NCBI GenBank assembly: GCA_016584305.1
Contig: JACEEZ010009345.1
Coordinates: 794,889 to 858,888 of the forward strand
Direction of reading: 5' to 3'
Length of the DNA stretch: 64,000 nucleotides
From: Chionoecetes opilio
Taxonomy: Eukaryota > Arthropoda > Malacostraca > Decapoda > Majidae
The position numbers and the translations under genes were made by a program. Below, piece by piece: positions 11,011 to 21,445 of the stretch. Under the pieces are notes generated by a model. That model had not been told where the DNA came from. It saw nothing but the letters and a program-made list of their open reading frames with translations, and did not search any database. Position 1 is the first letter of the stretch. Every line of letters begins with the position of its first letter.

Positions 11011-11449
11011 AGAAGTAGTTAAAGTGATCAAACAAAAAGAAAATCTAGTGCGAGATACAGTGGACAAAAAGAAATGTGTCATCATTTTTGGTTTTAAAGA
11101 AAAAGTGCTGCCCAAGAAAAACATAAGAGAAGAGGAAGAAAAGAAAGTGCCAAAAGAAATATTTAAAGTAGTAGAAGAAAATACGGAGATAGAAGAAGAA
11201 ATAGAAGAGATACCTAGGTTAGGGAAATGTGAGGAGGGAGGGGCCTGCCCCTTAAAAGTTAAGTTTAGGTCACAAGCTACAGCACAAGATATATTGTCTA
11301 AGGCATGGAAACTGGCAAAGACAGAAGAATATAAGAAAATATGGATAAGAAAAGATATGAATGAGGAAGAAAGAGCCAGACTGAATGTACTGTTTAAAGA
11401 AGCCAAAGAAAAAAACTAATTGAGAACGGAAGAGGAAAAACAAAACTTT

Positions 11450-12059
11450 GGTATTATTTTACGATGGCACCAAACTTCCCTACACAATTGGGGGCATGGT
11501 TTTTGTTTACCTTAATGTATTCTAAGAGACATTTTCTCTGTGAGCCTTCCGTCGCAAATCAATAGTTTCGGAGATATAGAACATTTTAGGTGGGGGGAGG
11601 AATATATCTCCTTGTTTACAAAATGCTTCCCTCTTCCTCTTCTTGTGACCTGCATCGCTTTTGTTTGGTATTTTATTAAACCTTTTTATTATTGGACCCA
11701 GTTAGGAGGTTAAAGGTTAGGTAAGGTAAGGTAAGGTAGGATAAGGTTAGATTAGGTAAGGTTCAGGTTAGGTTAGGTTAGGTTAGGTTAGGGTAGGTAA
11801 GGTAAGGTAACGTTAGGTAAGGTAGCCACGGGTGCGCCTCTGAAACAAAAGCGATGCAGGTCACGAGAAGAGGAAGAGGGAGGCATTTTGTAAACAAGGA
11901 GACATATTCCTCCCCCCACCTAAAATGTTCTATATCTCCGAAACTATTGATTTGCGACGGAAAGCTCAAGGAGAAAATGTCTCTTAGAATACAATAAGGT
12001 AAACAAAAACCATGCTCCCAATTGTGTAGGGAAGTTTGGTGCCATCGTAAAAATTTACC
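11450..12059. mobile_element. 610-bp inverted-repeat element (GGTA ends) in LINE copy A
   Basis: Ends GGTATTATTTTACGATGG and CCATCGTAAAAATTTACC. Arms of about 190 bp contain CAAACTTCCCTACACAATTG, CAAATCAATAGTTTCGGAGA and TCTTCTTGTGACCTGCATCG. The loop (about 11700-11825) is a TTAGG/AAGG-rich tract with five clean TTAGG repeats at 11766-11793. The flanks (AAAACTT and AAAAATT) may be a weak target duplication. A single terminus of the same family is at 5770-5822. No coding sequence. Confidence 0.8.
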
Positions 12060-14580
12060 AAAAATTCTATTGGAGAGTTTTGGACCAAAAACTGAAGAAG
12101 TGGTATCTAAAAGAGAAAGAGTAAGAGAAGACAGTTCAAAGGAAAATGAAAAAGGATGGTGGGTATCGTACACAAATATAAATGGGCTAGTGTCAACATT
12201 AACAGAAGTAAACGATTACCTGAGAGCCAAGAAGCCAGACATATTGGATTTAGTAGAAACGAAGCTGAGTGATTCTGAGGATGTGCCAGTTGGGGAGGGT
12301 CAATATAATGTATGGAGGCGAAACAGAAATCAGAAAAAGGGAGTTGGTTTAATAATGTTAATAAGGAAGGATGTGGTAGTAGAGAATGTGGAAAAAGGAG
12401 AAGGTATGGCAGAGGTGTTGAAGGTAGGGTTGGTGATGAAAAAAGGAAGAATAAGAGACTTAATACTCGTATACGTTCCACCTAAGACAAATTCCTGGGG
12501 GAGAGAAGAGTATGGAGACATGATAAGAGACACAAGCAAATGTTTAAAGAATACGATGGAAAATTGTGAGAACATAATTATGATGGGAGATTTTAACTGC
12601 AAAGAAGTTTGCTGGGAAGAATGGTATACTGAAGGAGGAGAAGACTCATGGGGTGGTATATTGTTGGATTTGGTAATGAATAACATTATGACTCAGTGGA
12701 TTAAAGAGAATACAAGATTCAGAGGTAGCGAAGAACCATCAAGACTAGATCTACTATTGACGAAAGAACTGGAAGTAATTAGTAAAGTAAATTATCAGTG
12801 CCCACTTGGAAAGAGAAACCATGTACTTATTGAATTTGAAGTAAATGATGGCAAAAAAGAGGGGAGAAGAGAAGAACACAAGAAAGGAAGATACAATTAT
12901 GGAAAAGCAGACTTTGACGGATTAAGAAAATTTTTCGGTGAGACAGACTGGAGTAGTTTCCATGCAACAAAGAGTACCCAGGAAAAATGGGATGAGTTCA
13001 TCCGAATTTACGCAGAAGGAATAAATAGATATGTTCCAAGGATAGTTATCAGAGAAAAGAAAAAGAATGATTGGTTTAACAGAAAATGTGAATTAGCAAG
13101 ACTAGAAAGAGAAAAAACATGGAATAGTTGGAGGAAAAAATGAGTTATCAACCTTTGGGAGAAGTACAAAACAACTAGAAATGAATATGTAAGAATCCGA
13201 AGAGAAGAAGAAAGTAACTATGAGAGAAATATAATAGAAAAATGTAAGAACGAACCGAAACTTTTCTATAGATATATAAATGGAAAAATGAAAAACAAGG
13301 AAGGAATAGATAAGCTGAAGGTAGAAGGCATAGTGTATGAAGATGCATTACAACAGGCTGAGGTGATGAATAAGTGCTTACAGACTGTATTTACAAGAGA
13401 AAGTGAATTTAAAACGAAAAATATAATAGCAAAAGAAAATATAATGGAAGACATAAAAGTAGACGTAATAGAAGTAAAACGGCTAATGGAAAGTCAAGAT
13501 GAAAAGCCCCGGGTCCAGATGGAGTGTCGAATTGGATAATGAAAGAGTGCAGTAACCAACTAGCAGGAAAGTTACATAGTGTAATTGAGAGTTCACTGAA
13601 GGGGAGAGTCTGCCGTGAATTTTTAATTGCATCTACGGTCATGAATAATTTATTAGTTGTGTATATTAGTACCCTTGTTATCACATGAAAATTTCAAGCT
13701 GATCAGATGAAAGGAAAAATTAGAAAAAATTAAAGAGCCTATTTTGTCAGTGTTTGATGGAATTTTGAATTGCATCTTCTCAGCCATTTTTTGACCGATT
13801 TCCTTGTGACATGAGCATATGATAATTCATTGTTATTCTAACAATTTGTTCTGAGAATATTTTGAAAATTGTTTTCGAATTTTTTTTTTTTTAATTGTAA
13901 AAAAAAAAAAAAAAAAATGAAAATTTTAAGGATAATTTTCCTATATATCAAAACTAAGACTTAAAAACAAAAAAATTCTCAGAACAGATTTTTCTACGAT
14001 ATTTGATTTTGTGTGTCCTAAAGTTTCGTGAAAATCGTGCCAAAAATAAAAGAGGAGATGAATTTTATGTTCATTTTATACTAGTTTTGAGAAAAACGCG
14101 TTTGAAGTTTTGCTAAAGTTTCTGCGCTCCAGTGAAGGTACTATACTGTCAATGCTACTTTCATATGAATTTTATGGGATCAGTAATCACATATCAATGC
14201 ATGCATAAAAGGATCTGCACCTTGTCCCCCCCTTATAAAGGTATTAATTAATCGCTCAAAGGCGAGGGTGTCAGGGCCCGCCACGCCCCTCATTGTTGCA
14301 AGGTTCGATCAAAATTCACCAGGTGCATAGCTTTCGGTTGGAATTCCTTTGTCTGTCTTCCTCATCTTGTTTAATGTCTTCTTCGGTGTAATTCTTCTCT
14401 TTTCTCTCTTTTCTAGTCCTTTTTGGATGTATACATTTGTTCCAAAATTTTTTGTGAACAGGTTGCACTTTTCATATCCAAAATTGTTCCAGAATTGTTA
14501 CCTGGGTAACAAACTTCACCCTGAAGATTGCTGTTGTTGTTGTTTTTTTAAGGCTTAGTTTTGATATATTGGAAAATTAT

Positions 14581-14617
<37 letters not shown>

Positions 14618-15872
14618 GTTTTGAAAGTTTAAATGCCCCTCGCTATGGGCATTTAAAAAAATGTCCGATTGAAAAAAATTCCACCATTCGAAAGCCAAAA
14701 AGGATAGGGTGTTGCCATAGACCATATAACTCAAATTCGTATATTAATTTTTTTTTTCATATTGTCACGGCGGACTCTCCCCTTAAGGAGAGCAGAGTCC
14801 CGCTTGATTGGAAAAGAGCAAATATTGTGCCAATTCACAAAGGAGGAGACAAAGAAGAACCATTAAATTACAGGCCAGTATCATTAACAAGTGTAGTGGC
14901 AAAAATGTGTGAAAAAATTGTGGTTGATCAACAGATGGTTGAAATATTTGGAAGAGACAAACACACGCAGGTGGCCAGTTTGGATTTAGAGGAGGAATGT
15001 CATGTACAACAAACTTATTAAGCTTTTACTCGAGAGTGATCGATGTGACACAGGAAAGAGAGGGGTGGGTCGATTGCATATACCTGGACCTAAAGAAGGC
15101 ATTTGACAAGGTACCTCACAAGAGACTGCTCTGGAAGCTAGAACATGTAGGACGATTGAAGGGTGGTTTGCTGAAGTGGATGGAAGACTTTTTGAGCAAC
15201 AGAGAGATGAGAACAGTAATAAAAGATCAGAAGTCAGAATGGTGCAGTGTGATAAGTGGAATTCCTCAAGGATCAGTATTGGCCCCAGTGATGTTCTTGG
15301 TCTATGTAAATGATATGACAGAGGGAGTGAACAGTTATATGAGTTTATTCGCTGATGATGCTAAATTACTAAGAAAAGTATAAAGTAAAGAGGACTGTGA
15401 GGATTTACAAAAGGATCTAGATAAGATTTTGTGATGGAGTCAACTATGGGAAATGGAGTTTAATGCTAAAAAGTGTAAAGTGATGGAAATGGGCAGTAGC
15501 AAAAAGAGACAGAGGAAAGTATTCGATGGGAAATGAATGGATAATCAAAACAAAGGTCGAAAAAGATCTGGGAGTATGGATTACGGATAATTTGTCACCT
15601 GAGAAGCATATAAACAAGATCACAGGAGATACATATCAGTTGCTGAGGAATATAAGAATGGCATTCAAATATCTGGATGAAGAGATGATTAAGAAATTGA
15701 TAACATCTTTGATTCGACCAAGGTTGGAATATGCGGCAGTGATTTGGTCACCACATAAAAAGAAGGATATAAGGAAGATTGAGAGAATACAAAGAGCAGC
15801 CACAAAAATGGCTCCAAGCCTGAGAGATTTACCATATGAGGAAAGACTTTCAAGACTGAAACTCCCAACTCT
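12060..15872 (+). pseudogene. LINE ORF2 copy A: AP-type endonuclease plus reverse transcriptase, broken
   Basis: Endonuclease (12100-12840): WWVSYTNINGLVS, the IIMMGDFNCKEVCW metal/catalytic block, SRLDLLLT, and a terminal block reading RNH where copy B has SDH. A TGA at 13141-13143 ends the first segment after WNSWRKK. The linker and RT start follow (PGPDG block at about 13505, with a 4-base loss relative to copy B). Then comes the inserted element 13601-14782 and RT motifs: PLNYRPVSLTSVVAKMCEKI, a frameshift near 14925, DCIYLDLKKAFDKVPHKRLL (catalytic Asp), SGIPQGSVLAPVMFLVYVND and SLFADDAKLL. A TAA follows at about 15381. The C-terminal LEYAAVIWSPHKKKDIRKIE region runs to the MITE junction. 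The protein would nick target DNA and prime reverse transcription there. This copy has at least four disabling lesions. Confidence 0.85.
13601..14782. mobile_element. 1.18-kb DNA transposon, TTAA-type flank, in LINE copy A
   Basis: Terminal repeats GGGGAGAGTCTGCCGTGA and TCACGGCGGACTCTCCCC (one mismatch). The right flank is TTAA and the left flank TGAA; LINE copy B gives the uninterrupted site (ACTCAAGGAGAGCAG). The interior is AT-rich with an inverted TTCTGAGAATATTTTGAAAA region and long A and T runs (13880-13917, 14585-14613), and has no convincing coding frame. A 4-bp TTAA-like duplication points to piggyBac or Kolobok-type non-autonomous elements; the mismatch in one flank leaves this open. 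Confidence 0.75.
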
Positions 15873-16167
15873 TCAAATTTCGCAACTTGGTTTTTTTTCG
15901 CGAGACGACGACGGCGGGAGGTCACTCAGAACATAAACACTAATTGGCGACCTTATTGTTGGTTGCCACTCTGGCGATATTTTTGTAATTTGTTCATTTA
16001 TAGCTATATAATATGACAGATGAAGACACAAAATGACACAGACTCTCCAGATAGCCCCTTCTAACTTTCCTGAGATCATGGATGTAGAAAATGTAAGTAT
16101 TAACGCCACCAGACGTCTGTAAATAGAAAAAAACTTTGTCCTGGCGACTTAAGTGTTATCTACGGTA
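15873..16167. mobile_element. MITE M1c, left end missing
   Basis: Matches the right two-thirds of M1a: GACGACGACGGCGGGAGG, ATAAACACTAATTGGCGACC, GACTCTCCAGATAGCCCCTT, ending GTTATCTACGGTA. The left boundary is the point where LINE copy A stops (ACTCCCAACTCTT), so the two truncations share one junction. Confidence 0.8.
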
Positions 16168-16399
16168 TAGTGAATTAACTCTTGGCATTTTTTGACATAG
16201 AGTTGTATTATGCAAGTTCCTTATTCTGGGCAGTAATTGCAGATGGTACCAAACAAGATGTTTTTAAAGTTAGTTCAACAATACATATCTACTGGACAGA
16301 AGGAAGCTATGATAATGTGGTGTGTTCTCTCATAAGATGTGTGTTACAGAATATGATGTATACTTGTATTTATTTGTTACAGAATATGATATATACTTG
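16168..16399. other. Spacer with a short direct repeat
   Basis: Two copies of a unit of about 33 bp (TTGTTACAGAATATGAT then TATACTTGTATTTA) at about 16343-16400. A third lies immediately after FB4 (17385-17415), so FB4 appears to have inserted into this small tandem repeat. Confidence 0.6.
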
Positions 16400-17376
16400 C
16401 ATAGATAACAGTAGAACTGGATGTGACACTCCGCAATTACGCGCGCTGGATGCTGCAGTACTGGCCCCATGGTCAGTCTGCTGGCCCATTCACTTGCTGC
16501 ATATGACTATCATATAGACTGGTTTATCAGTATATATGATATACTGTAATCTTCGTAAGTGTTTGTTCTATAATATTATCAAATAAAAAAACAGTAAAAC
16601 ACGCTAAAGAAATGCCATTACGAGACTGAAGAAATATGCATGAACTTAATATTCACTTCAACTCTTCGCCATTTAAAACTTTGCGAGTCAACTTTTATCA
16701 TGAAGGGTATCAATAGAAGCGCAATTTTATTAGCTTTCCATTGATATATTTCGTTTTCTGATCAATGAATTAGAACCATGCATAAATTAGCGTTAAATAA
16801 ATAAATAAAATCATCTATCGGGTAATTTTCCCGATTGATGTTATTTATTTAGTTAATGCTAATTTATACATGGTGCTAATTTATTTATCAGAAAACGAAA
16901 TATATAAATAAATAAATAACATCATCAATCGGGAAAATTACCCGATTGATGATTTTATTTATTTATTTAACGCTAATTTATGCATGGTGGTAATTCATTT
17001 ATCAGAAAACGAAATACATCAATGGAAAGCTAATAAAAGTGTGCTTCTATTGATACCCTTCATGATAAAAGTTGACTCGCAAAGTTTTAAATGGCGAAGA
17101 GTTGAAGTGAATATTAATATGCATAAATTGTTCATGCATATTTCTTCAGAGTCTCGTAATGGCATATTTTTAGCGTGTTTTACTGTTTTTTATTTGATAA
17201 TATTATAGAACAAACATTTACGAAGATTACAGTATATCATATATACTGATAAACCAGTCTATATGATAGTCATATGCAGCAAGTGAATGGGCCAGCAGAC
17301 TGACCATGGGGCCAGTACTGCAGCGTCCAGCGCACGTAGTTGCGGAGTGTCACATCCAGTTCTACTGTTATCTATG
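16400..17376. mobile_element. Foldback element FB4
   Basis: Ends CATAGATAACAGTAGAACTG and the mirror CAGTTCTACTGTTATCTATG, flanked by a perfect 7-bp duplication ATACTTG (16393-16399 and 17377-17383). Arms carry GATGTGACACTCCGCAATTA and GGCCCCATGGTCAGTCTGCT. The shared AT-rich core runs from TTTATCAGTATATATGATAT at about 16522 to its mirror at about 17250. The centre has two successive hairpins built from CATCAATCGGGAAAATTACC. The terminal TAGATAACAGTA also ends MITE M1. Confidence 0.9.
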
Positions 17377-17549
17377 ATACTTGTATTTATTTGTTACAGA
17401 ATATGATACTTGTATTGTTGTTGTTTTTCTTGTTTTTTTTTCTCTCTGAGATTGTATGCATGAATAGCTTCAATAATGAACAGAATATACTATGACTATA
17501 CTGACAGGTGTTTTGAATTTTCAGGTGAATACAAGACCCAAATAACTGC

Positions 17550-18458
17550 ATGATGATGTATAGCACAACACTAAGCATGCTTCGTGTCACAAGGCTCAGG
17601 TCAAGTTTGTGTCAGGCTGCCTGGCATAAGGTGTCAGGACGAGGTCTTTGCACATCAAGTCCAGATATTGTGATTGAAAAGCTCTCAGGTGACTGTGACG
17701 GGATAACAGTGTTTGGTCTCAACCGCCCGCAAGCTAAAAATGCCATCAGCAAGAATTTATTGAAAGAGTTCATGGAAGGCATTGAGAATGTCCGTCACGA
17801 CCGCAGTGTGAGGGTGGTACTCGTGCGTTCCATGGTCCCCGGGGTGTTTTGTGCTGGTGCAGACCTAAAGGAACGTGCAAAGATGAAACCAGAGGAAGTT
17901 GGTCCATTTGTTGCTAAGGCCCGTGCATGCATTTCTGACATTGAAAATCTGCCCATGCCAGTAATCGTGGCTTTGGATGGGATAGCTTTGGGAGGAGGAT
18001 TGGAGATGGCTTTAGCCTGTGACCTGCGAGTTGCTGCTACCACCACAAAAATGGGACTTGTGGAAACCAAGTTGGCCATTATTCCCGGAGCTGGAGGGAC
18101 ACAGAGACTCCCTCGTATTGTGGGAAGTGCAAAAGCCAAGGAGCTTATTTTCACAGCTGCCATTGTTGATGGTAAAGAAGGTGAAGAAATTGGTCTAGTA
18201 AATTATGTTGTTCCTCAGAATGAGACTGGAGATGCAGCTTATGTTAGATCTCTTGAGCTTGCCAAGAGGATAATACCCAATGGCCCCATCGGAATTAAAA
18301 TGGCAAAAGTTGCCATATCACGGGGAATGGAAGTTGATCTTTCCACAGGTTTGTCCATTGAAGAAGCTTGTTATGCTCAGGTGATACCCACCAAAGATAG
18401 GATTGAAGGTCTCATGGCCTTCAGAGAGAAAAGAACTCCTAATTTCAAAGGGGAGTAA
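17550..18458 (+). CDS. AUH: AUH-type 3-methylglutaconyl-CoA hydratase, mitochondrial
   Basis: A complete 302-residue crotonase-fold protein. Animal AUH hydrates 3-methylglutaconyl-CoA to HMG-CoA in leucine breakdown in the mitochondrial matrix, and can bind AU-rich RNA. Residues 1-36 are Arg/Ser/Leu-rich with no acidic residue, as in a mitochondrial presequence. Oxyanion-hole segments are CAGADLKE (101-108) and ALGGGLEMA (146-154). The two catalytic glutamates are E152 and E172 ([10 protein letters not shown]). The C-terminus [10 protein letters not shown] fits the family's conserved end. Of the three lysines that form the RNA-binding comb in human AUH, the first two positions (K68, K72) appear kept and the third is Glu. 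The frame is unbroken in one exon, although animal AUH genes usually have many introns. A TTTTCAG at about 17516-17522 could be an acceptor for an upstream 5' UTR exon. Three ATGs start the frame; the first is given. Confidence 0.95.
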   Translation: MMMYSTTLSMLRVTRLRSSLCQAAWHKVSGRGLCTSSPDIVIEKLSGDCDGITVFGLNRPQAKNAISKNLLKEFMEGIENVRHDRSVRVVLVRSMVPGVFCAGADLKERAKMKPEEVGPFVAKARACISDIENLPMPVIVALDGIALGGGLEMALACDLRVAATTTKMGLVETKLAIIPGAGGTQRLPRIVGSAKAKELIFTAAIVDGKEGEEIGLVNYVVPQNETGDAAYVRSLELAKRIIPNGPIGIKMAKVAISRGMEVDLSTGLSIEEACYAQVIPTKDRIEGLMAFREKRTPNFKGE

Positions 18459-19231
18459 AAACAATATGGGCTGTAAATATTTTTCTAGCAAATGTCTTGG
18501 TATTTGACTATTGTCTGTAAAGACTGGTTCATATATAGATATTGTACAGGTAGACCATGACAAATGTGGCTTTATGACATGAGTTCCTTAACTAATCTAC
18601 AAGACAGAATTTCTGTGAGTAAAATTTTAAAACTCTAAGATTGGTACCTTTGTTTTTGGGACCTACCGCTACTATTTTTGTGCTGCTGGTAGGAGCATTT
18701 CCTGTTGGCACAAACTTGTAACTAAAGTCATGGCATTCTTGCTCAAGTTTTTGCATTTAGCATTAATTTTTGTTCTGGTGTAGCCCCAGCCAATGCAATG
18801 CCAGCCAGCTCCAATGTGTGAAGAAATTACCTCGTGGTGTAAATTTAGTGTTATGTTCTGTATTGTAAATTATATTTCTTTACTAAAAGCAGCTGTGATC
18901 AATTTCTTTAAGGAATCAAACAGAATTGCTGTACCTGTACCCTTTCATTTACCTGTTATTCAATAGAATAGAATTTTCCTCTCACTTATTATTTAATTTC
19001 CTTTATTTGCAATATTCATATACTAAGCACGATGAGGCAAGCCTTCTGTGATCCAAAATTAACATTAATCCGGCACCCCTTGGTCCCAACAATGCTGGAT
19101 TAATAAAGGTTGGATGATATAAAAAGACATTTTCATTTTTATAGGATGTGTACATAGACTACCCTCAATTTAACGGACTCCATCTGCTACCGGATAAGCG
19201 GACTAAACCATTCAATGAGTCCGTTTTTTTT
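18459..19231. other. AUH 3' region
   Basis: AT-rich, no open frame. The first AATAAA after the stop is at about 19102-19107, but it lies in a block (CCGGCACCCC...CTGGATTAATAAAGG) that looks like a degraded Tigger-type terminus, so the true polyadenylation site is uncertain. A second such block, ending in TCCGGATAAGC-like words, is at about 19160-19215. Confidence 0.5.
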
Positions 19232-19365
19232 TTTTTTTTTATATATAATTTTGTAGCGCCGGTAGGCAGTGACCTCCAGGGCTCGGATGGTACGTACCAG
19301 AGGTTCACTTGAGGGCTCTAATGGTTGGCTCTCGCTCGTGGTGGCGCAGGCAGGATTTTTTAGAA
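19232..19365 (-). mobile_element. Partial SINE-1 (body only)
   Basis: GGCAGTGACCTCCAGGGC, GGTTCACTTGAGGGCT, GGCGCAGGCAGGATTTTT match the tRNA-unrelated body of the SINE at 29880-30230 in the same orientation. The tRNA-like head is absent. A hairpin AGGCAGG/CCTGCC follows. Confidence 0.55.
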
Positions 19366-19714
19366 AGAAAAAAAGCCCTGCCTGCGGCTCGAATGTCTTG
19401 CTTATGATAAGCGAGACATTCACTGGCGGTGATGTTTCCTTGTGTATCTGTGTATACTTTACTTGACTTATGGTTTTGTATTATAATCAGGGTTGTAGAG
19501 TCAAGAGTCAGGAGCAATTCTTGGTTAATTGGAGTCGTAGTCAGTAAAGAATTTTAAACTCCAAATATATTTAGATTGTATATAGTATAGATAGCATAAT
19601 ATGTTGAAATTTACTATTTCACAGCAAATAATTTGATTACCTTTTTTCAGGATATATTTCAGTTTCAAGTTCTCTGCAAATTTCAAATGATAACATATAT
19701 AATGATGTTTATAT

Positions 19715-20583
19715 AGGTTCCTTGCACATCCTTGCACTACATCACTGATACGTCACGCTTTTGTTTACACTCCTACTGAGAGCCCAAAGTCCACAGCTGG
19801 TCAGTGAAGTGTGGCCAGTTTGTGGGCTTTTAAGGATATTTCCACATTTTTCTGAATTGCCAGGTGATGCAGCCAAAAGGTTTTCAGAAAAGATATCCCT
19901 GCTGAAGAATGTAGACCCTAATGTCCTTAGTAAGGCTGCATTTACCGAAAATGTGGAGCAGTGGGCCCAGGTCACCTTGCCTAAATCTAACCTAAACGTA
20001 ACCTAACCGAGCTATTATTATATAAAAGTAAGTGTTATATAAATGGTTTCTGCAAGTAAATAACTACTCCACAATGAGCCAAAAATAATAGAGAAAAAGT
20101 AATATTTAATGTCTGTGTAGGGTACCTAGTACTCGTCTACTGAAATTCTCGTCCCGATGTTGTTGAGGATATTATAAACTTTTGAGTAACTATTTTAACT
20201 CTTCAAGTGTTCTCATGAAAAGCTAGTATCTTGATGTCGCCTGTAACATATATCAGGGCAGCAGTTAAGTTGTAAATCCAGTGAAATAAGAGATGAATAG
20301 AAGCTGTTCCCACAACCCTACTGATTCATTTTACTTTTTGACGTGGATGTTATAAGCTTATGAGTAACTACTAATATTTGTTAGTTTCCCCATGGAAAGC
20401 TAGTGCCTTGATGTTGCCTGTAATATATATTAGTGCAGCAGTTCAGCTATATAACCAGTGAAATAAGAGATGTGAAAGGAGGGGTCTACAGTATTTCGCA
20501 CATTTACAAGTTTTAGCCACAAACTGGGAACTCACAGACGGTTAGGGTTAGGTTAGGTATCCAGAAACTCGGGTAAAAGCTTA

Positions 20584-20615
<32 letters not shown>

Positions 20616-21131
20616 GTTGTATTGAGTCGTAGAAAATAAGAACACTGGACAACGTAAAAAGTTGAAACTCGCCGATGGGGACGAGAGATCCGGTAGACGA
20701 GAGTACCATAAACCCTGTGGAGCCCTCTTCTTCTTCTTGTGACCTGTTCTATATTTTATTGCTTCGTAGCTTGTCTTGCCCTTTTTTTTGTCACTTCTTG
20801 CTCTGCTATCTGTTTGCTTGACTTGTAGATTTCCCTGTTGAACAATTGTGTTTTTTCGACCTCTACATCCTTATTTCCCCGCTGTGGACTCTGAATCCCT
20901 TGACAAATCTCATCACTTTTCTGATCTTTCTTTATCTATGTACAACCCCAGTACTATACTGACCCCTTCATTATTTTGTTTTTTAACCTCGTAAACTATT
21001 CTTCACAAATCATGACTACTACTGCTATACTGAGCTGTATTCTTAGCAGTTCTCAATGTAGATGGACTCTCAGTAGCGCATCTCGGCCGACTTTTGTTTT
21101 CTATAACGTACGTGTGCAAGGAACCTATTAG
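19715..21131. mobile_element. Nested element with ATAGGTTCC termini
   Basis: The left end ATAGGTTCCTTGCACA and its mirror at the right closely resemble the FB2 terminus ATAGGTGCCTTGCAC, so the two elements may use related transposition machinery. Two internal direct repeats of about 130 bp (AGTAACTA..., AAAGCTAGT..CTTGATG, ATAAGAGATG) lie at about 20180-20300 and 20350-20475. Confidence 0.55.
19865..20000 (+). other. Possible exon or old coding relic
   Basis: After TTTCTGAATTGCCAG the frame reads GDAAKRFSEKISLLKNVDPN, then VLSKAAFTENVEQWAQV, with balanced codon use unlike the surrounding AT-rich DNA. It sits inside the nested transposon, so it may be transposase-derived. I do not recognise the family. 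Confidence 0.25.
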
Positions 21132-21384
21132 TGAAAACAAACAGCATCCCATAACAAAAAAACTGCAAAAAGTGTGCCAATAAAGTCAGCTGTTTTCAAA
21201 CTACACTAACAATAGATGATAAATATTATGTGCGTCAGTGTATTATAGATATGATAGTGCTTGTAATCAATATAGAGATATATAAATAGGATATTCATAA
21301 TTTACTTCCTATATTAATATATAAGTAAAGGAGTCAGAATCGGAGTAAAATTTTATGTACCGATTCCACAGCCTTGATTATAAT

Positions 21385-21445
21385 AATTATAATACAATAC
21401 AATATAATATAATATAATATAATATAATATGATATGATATAATAT
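21385..21445. repeat. (ATAAT)n-type microsatellite
   Basis: Repeats of AATAC grading into ATAAT and GATAT units. Confidence 0.85.

Larger units (their letters stand above)
9370..11419 (+). pseudogene. LINE ORF1 (coiled-coil, L1-ORF1p-like), broken
   Basis: Starts MEEPSRTPFDGFDTKEKD, followed by a charged heptad-rich segment with LEKMERKVFVLEKENN typical of a coiled coil. The frame is open to 9628, where FB3 interrupts it. It resumes at about 10816 (KKLKLAQEEIKDERKTW), is interrupted again by palindromes, and ends with a C-terminal half (about 10981-11419). That half contains CVIIFGFKE, then CPLKVKFRSQATAQDILSKA and IWIRKDMNEEERARL, the pattern of the RNA-recognition and C-terminal domains of L1-type ORF1 proteins. 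Such proteins trimerise, bind the element's RNA and act as nucleic-acid chaperones in the RNP. The Lys/Glu-rich linker 11101-11210 is unusually charged. It cannot be expressed intact in this copy. Confidence 0.75.
9065..15872 (+). mobile_element. LINE copy A (family 1), interrupted and 3' truncated
   Basis: A non-LTR retrotransposon with ORF1 (from 9370) and ORF2 (endonuclease plus reverse transcriptase, about 12060-15872). It is interrupted by FB3 (9629-10808), a pair of perfect palindromes (10887-11010), the GGTA element (11450-12059) and a TTAA-flanked element (13601-14782). The 3' end is cut off by MITE M1c, so the tail seen in copies B, E and F is missing. The 5' limit is uncertain; 9065-9369 may be 5' UTR. 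The FADD reverse-transcriptase motif and the C-terminal LEYAAVIWSPHKKK region place it near the CR1/L2-like LINEs; clade assignment is inference. Confidence 0.8.
19488..21376. mobile_element. DNA transposon with 8-bp target duplication (hAT-like), nested
   Basis: Ends CAGGGTTGTAGAGTC and (reverse complement of the right end) CAAGGCTGTGGAATC, flanked by perfect ATTATAAT copies (19480-19487 and 21377-21384). An 8-bp duplication and CAGGG ends fit hAT-like elements. A second inverted-repeat pair, ATAGGTTCCTTGCACA at about 19713 and its mirror at about 21117-21132, marks a nested element. No intact transposase. A low-complexity (AT)n run is at about 20583-20612 and TTAGG words at 20540-20560. Confidence 0.7.

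Noticed and set aside
11766..11793. Possible telomere end or telomeric array
   Set aside because: Only five clean TTAGG units, lying in the loop of a transposon; an interstitial tract, not a chromosome end.
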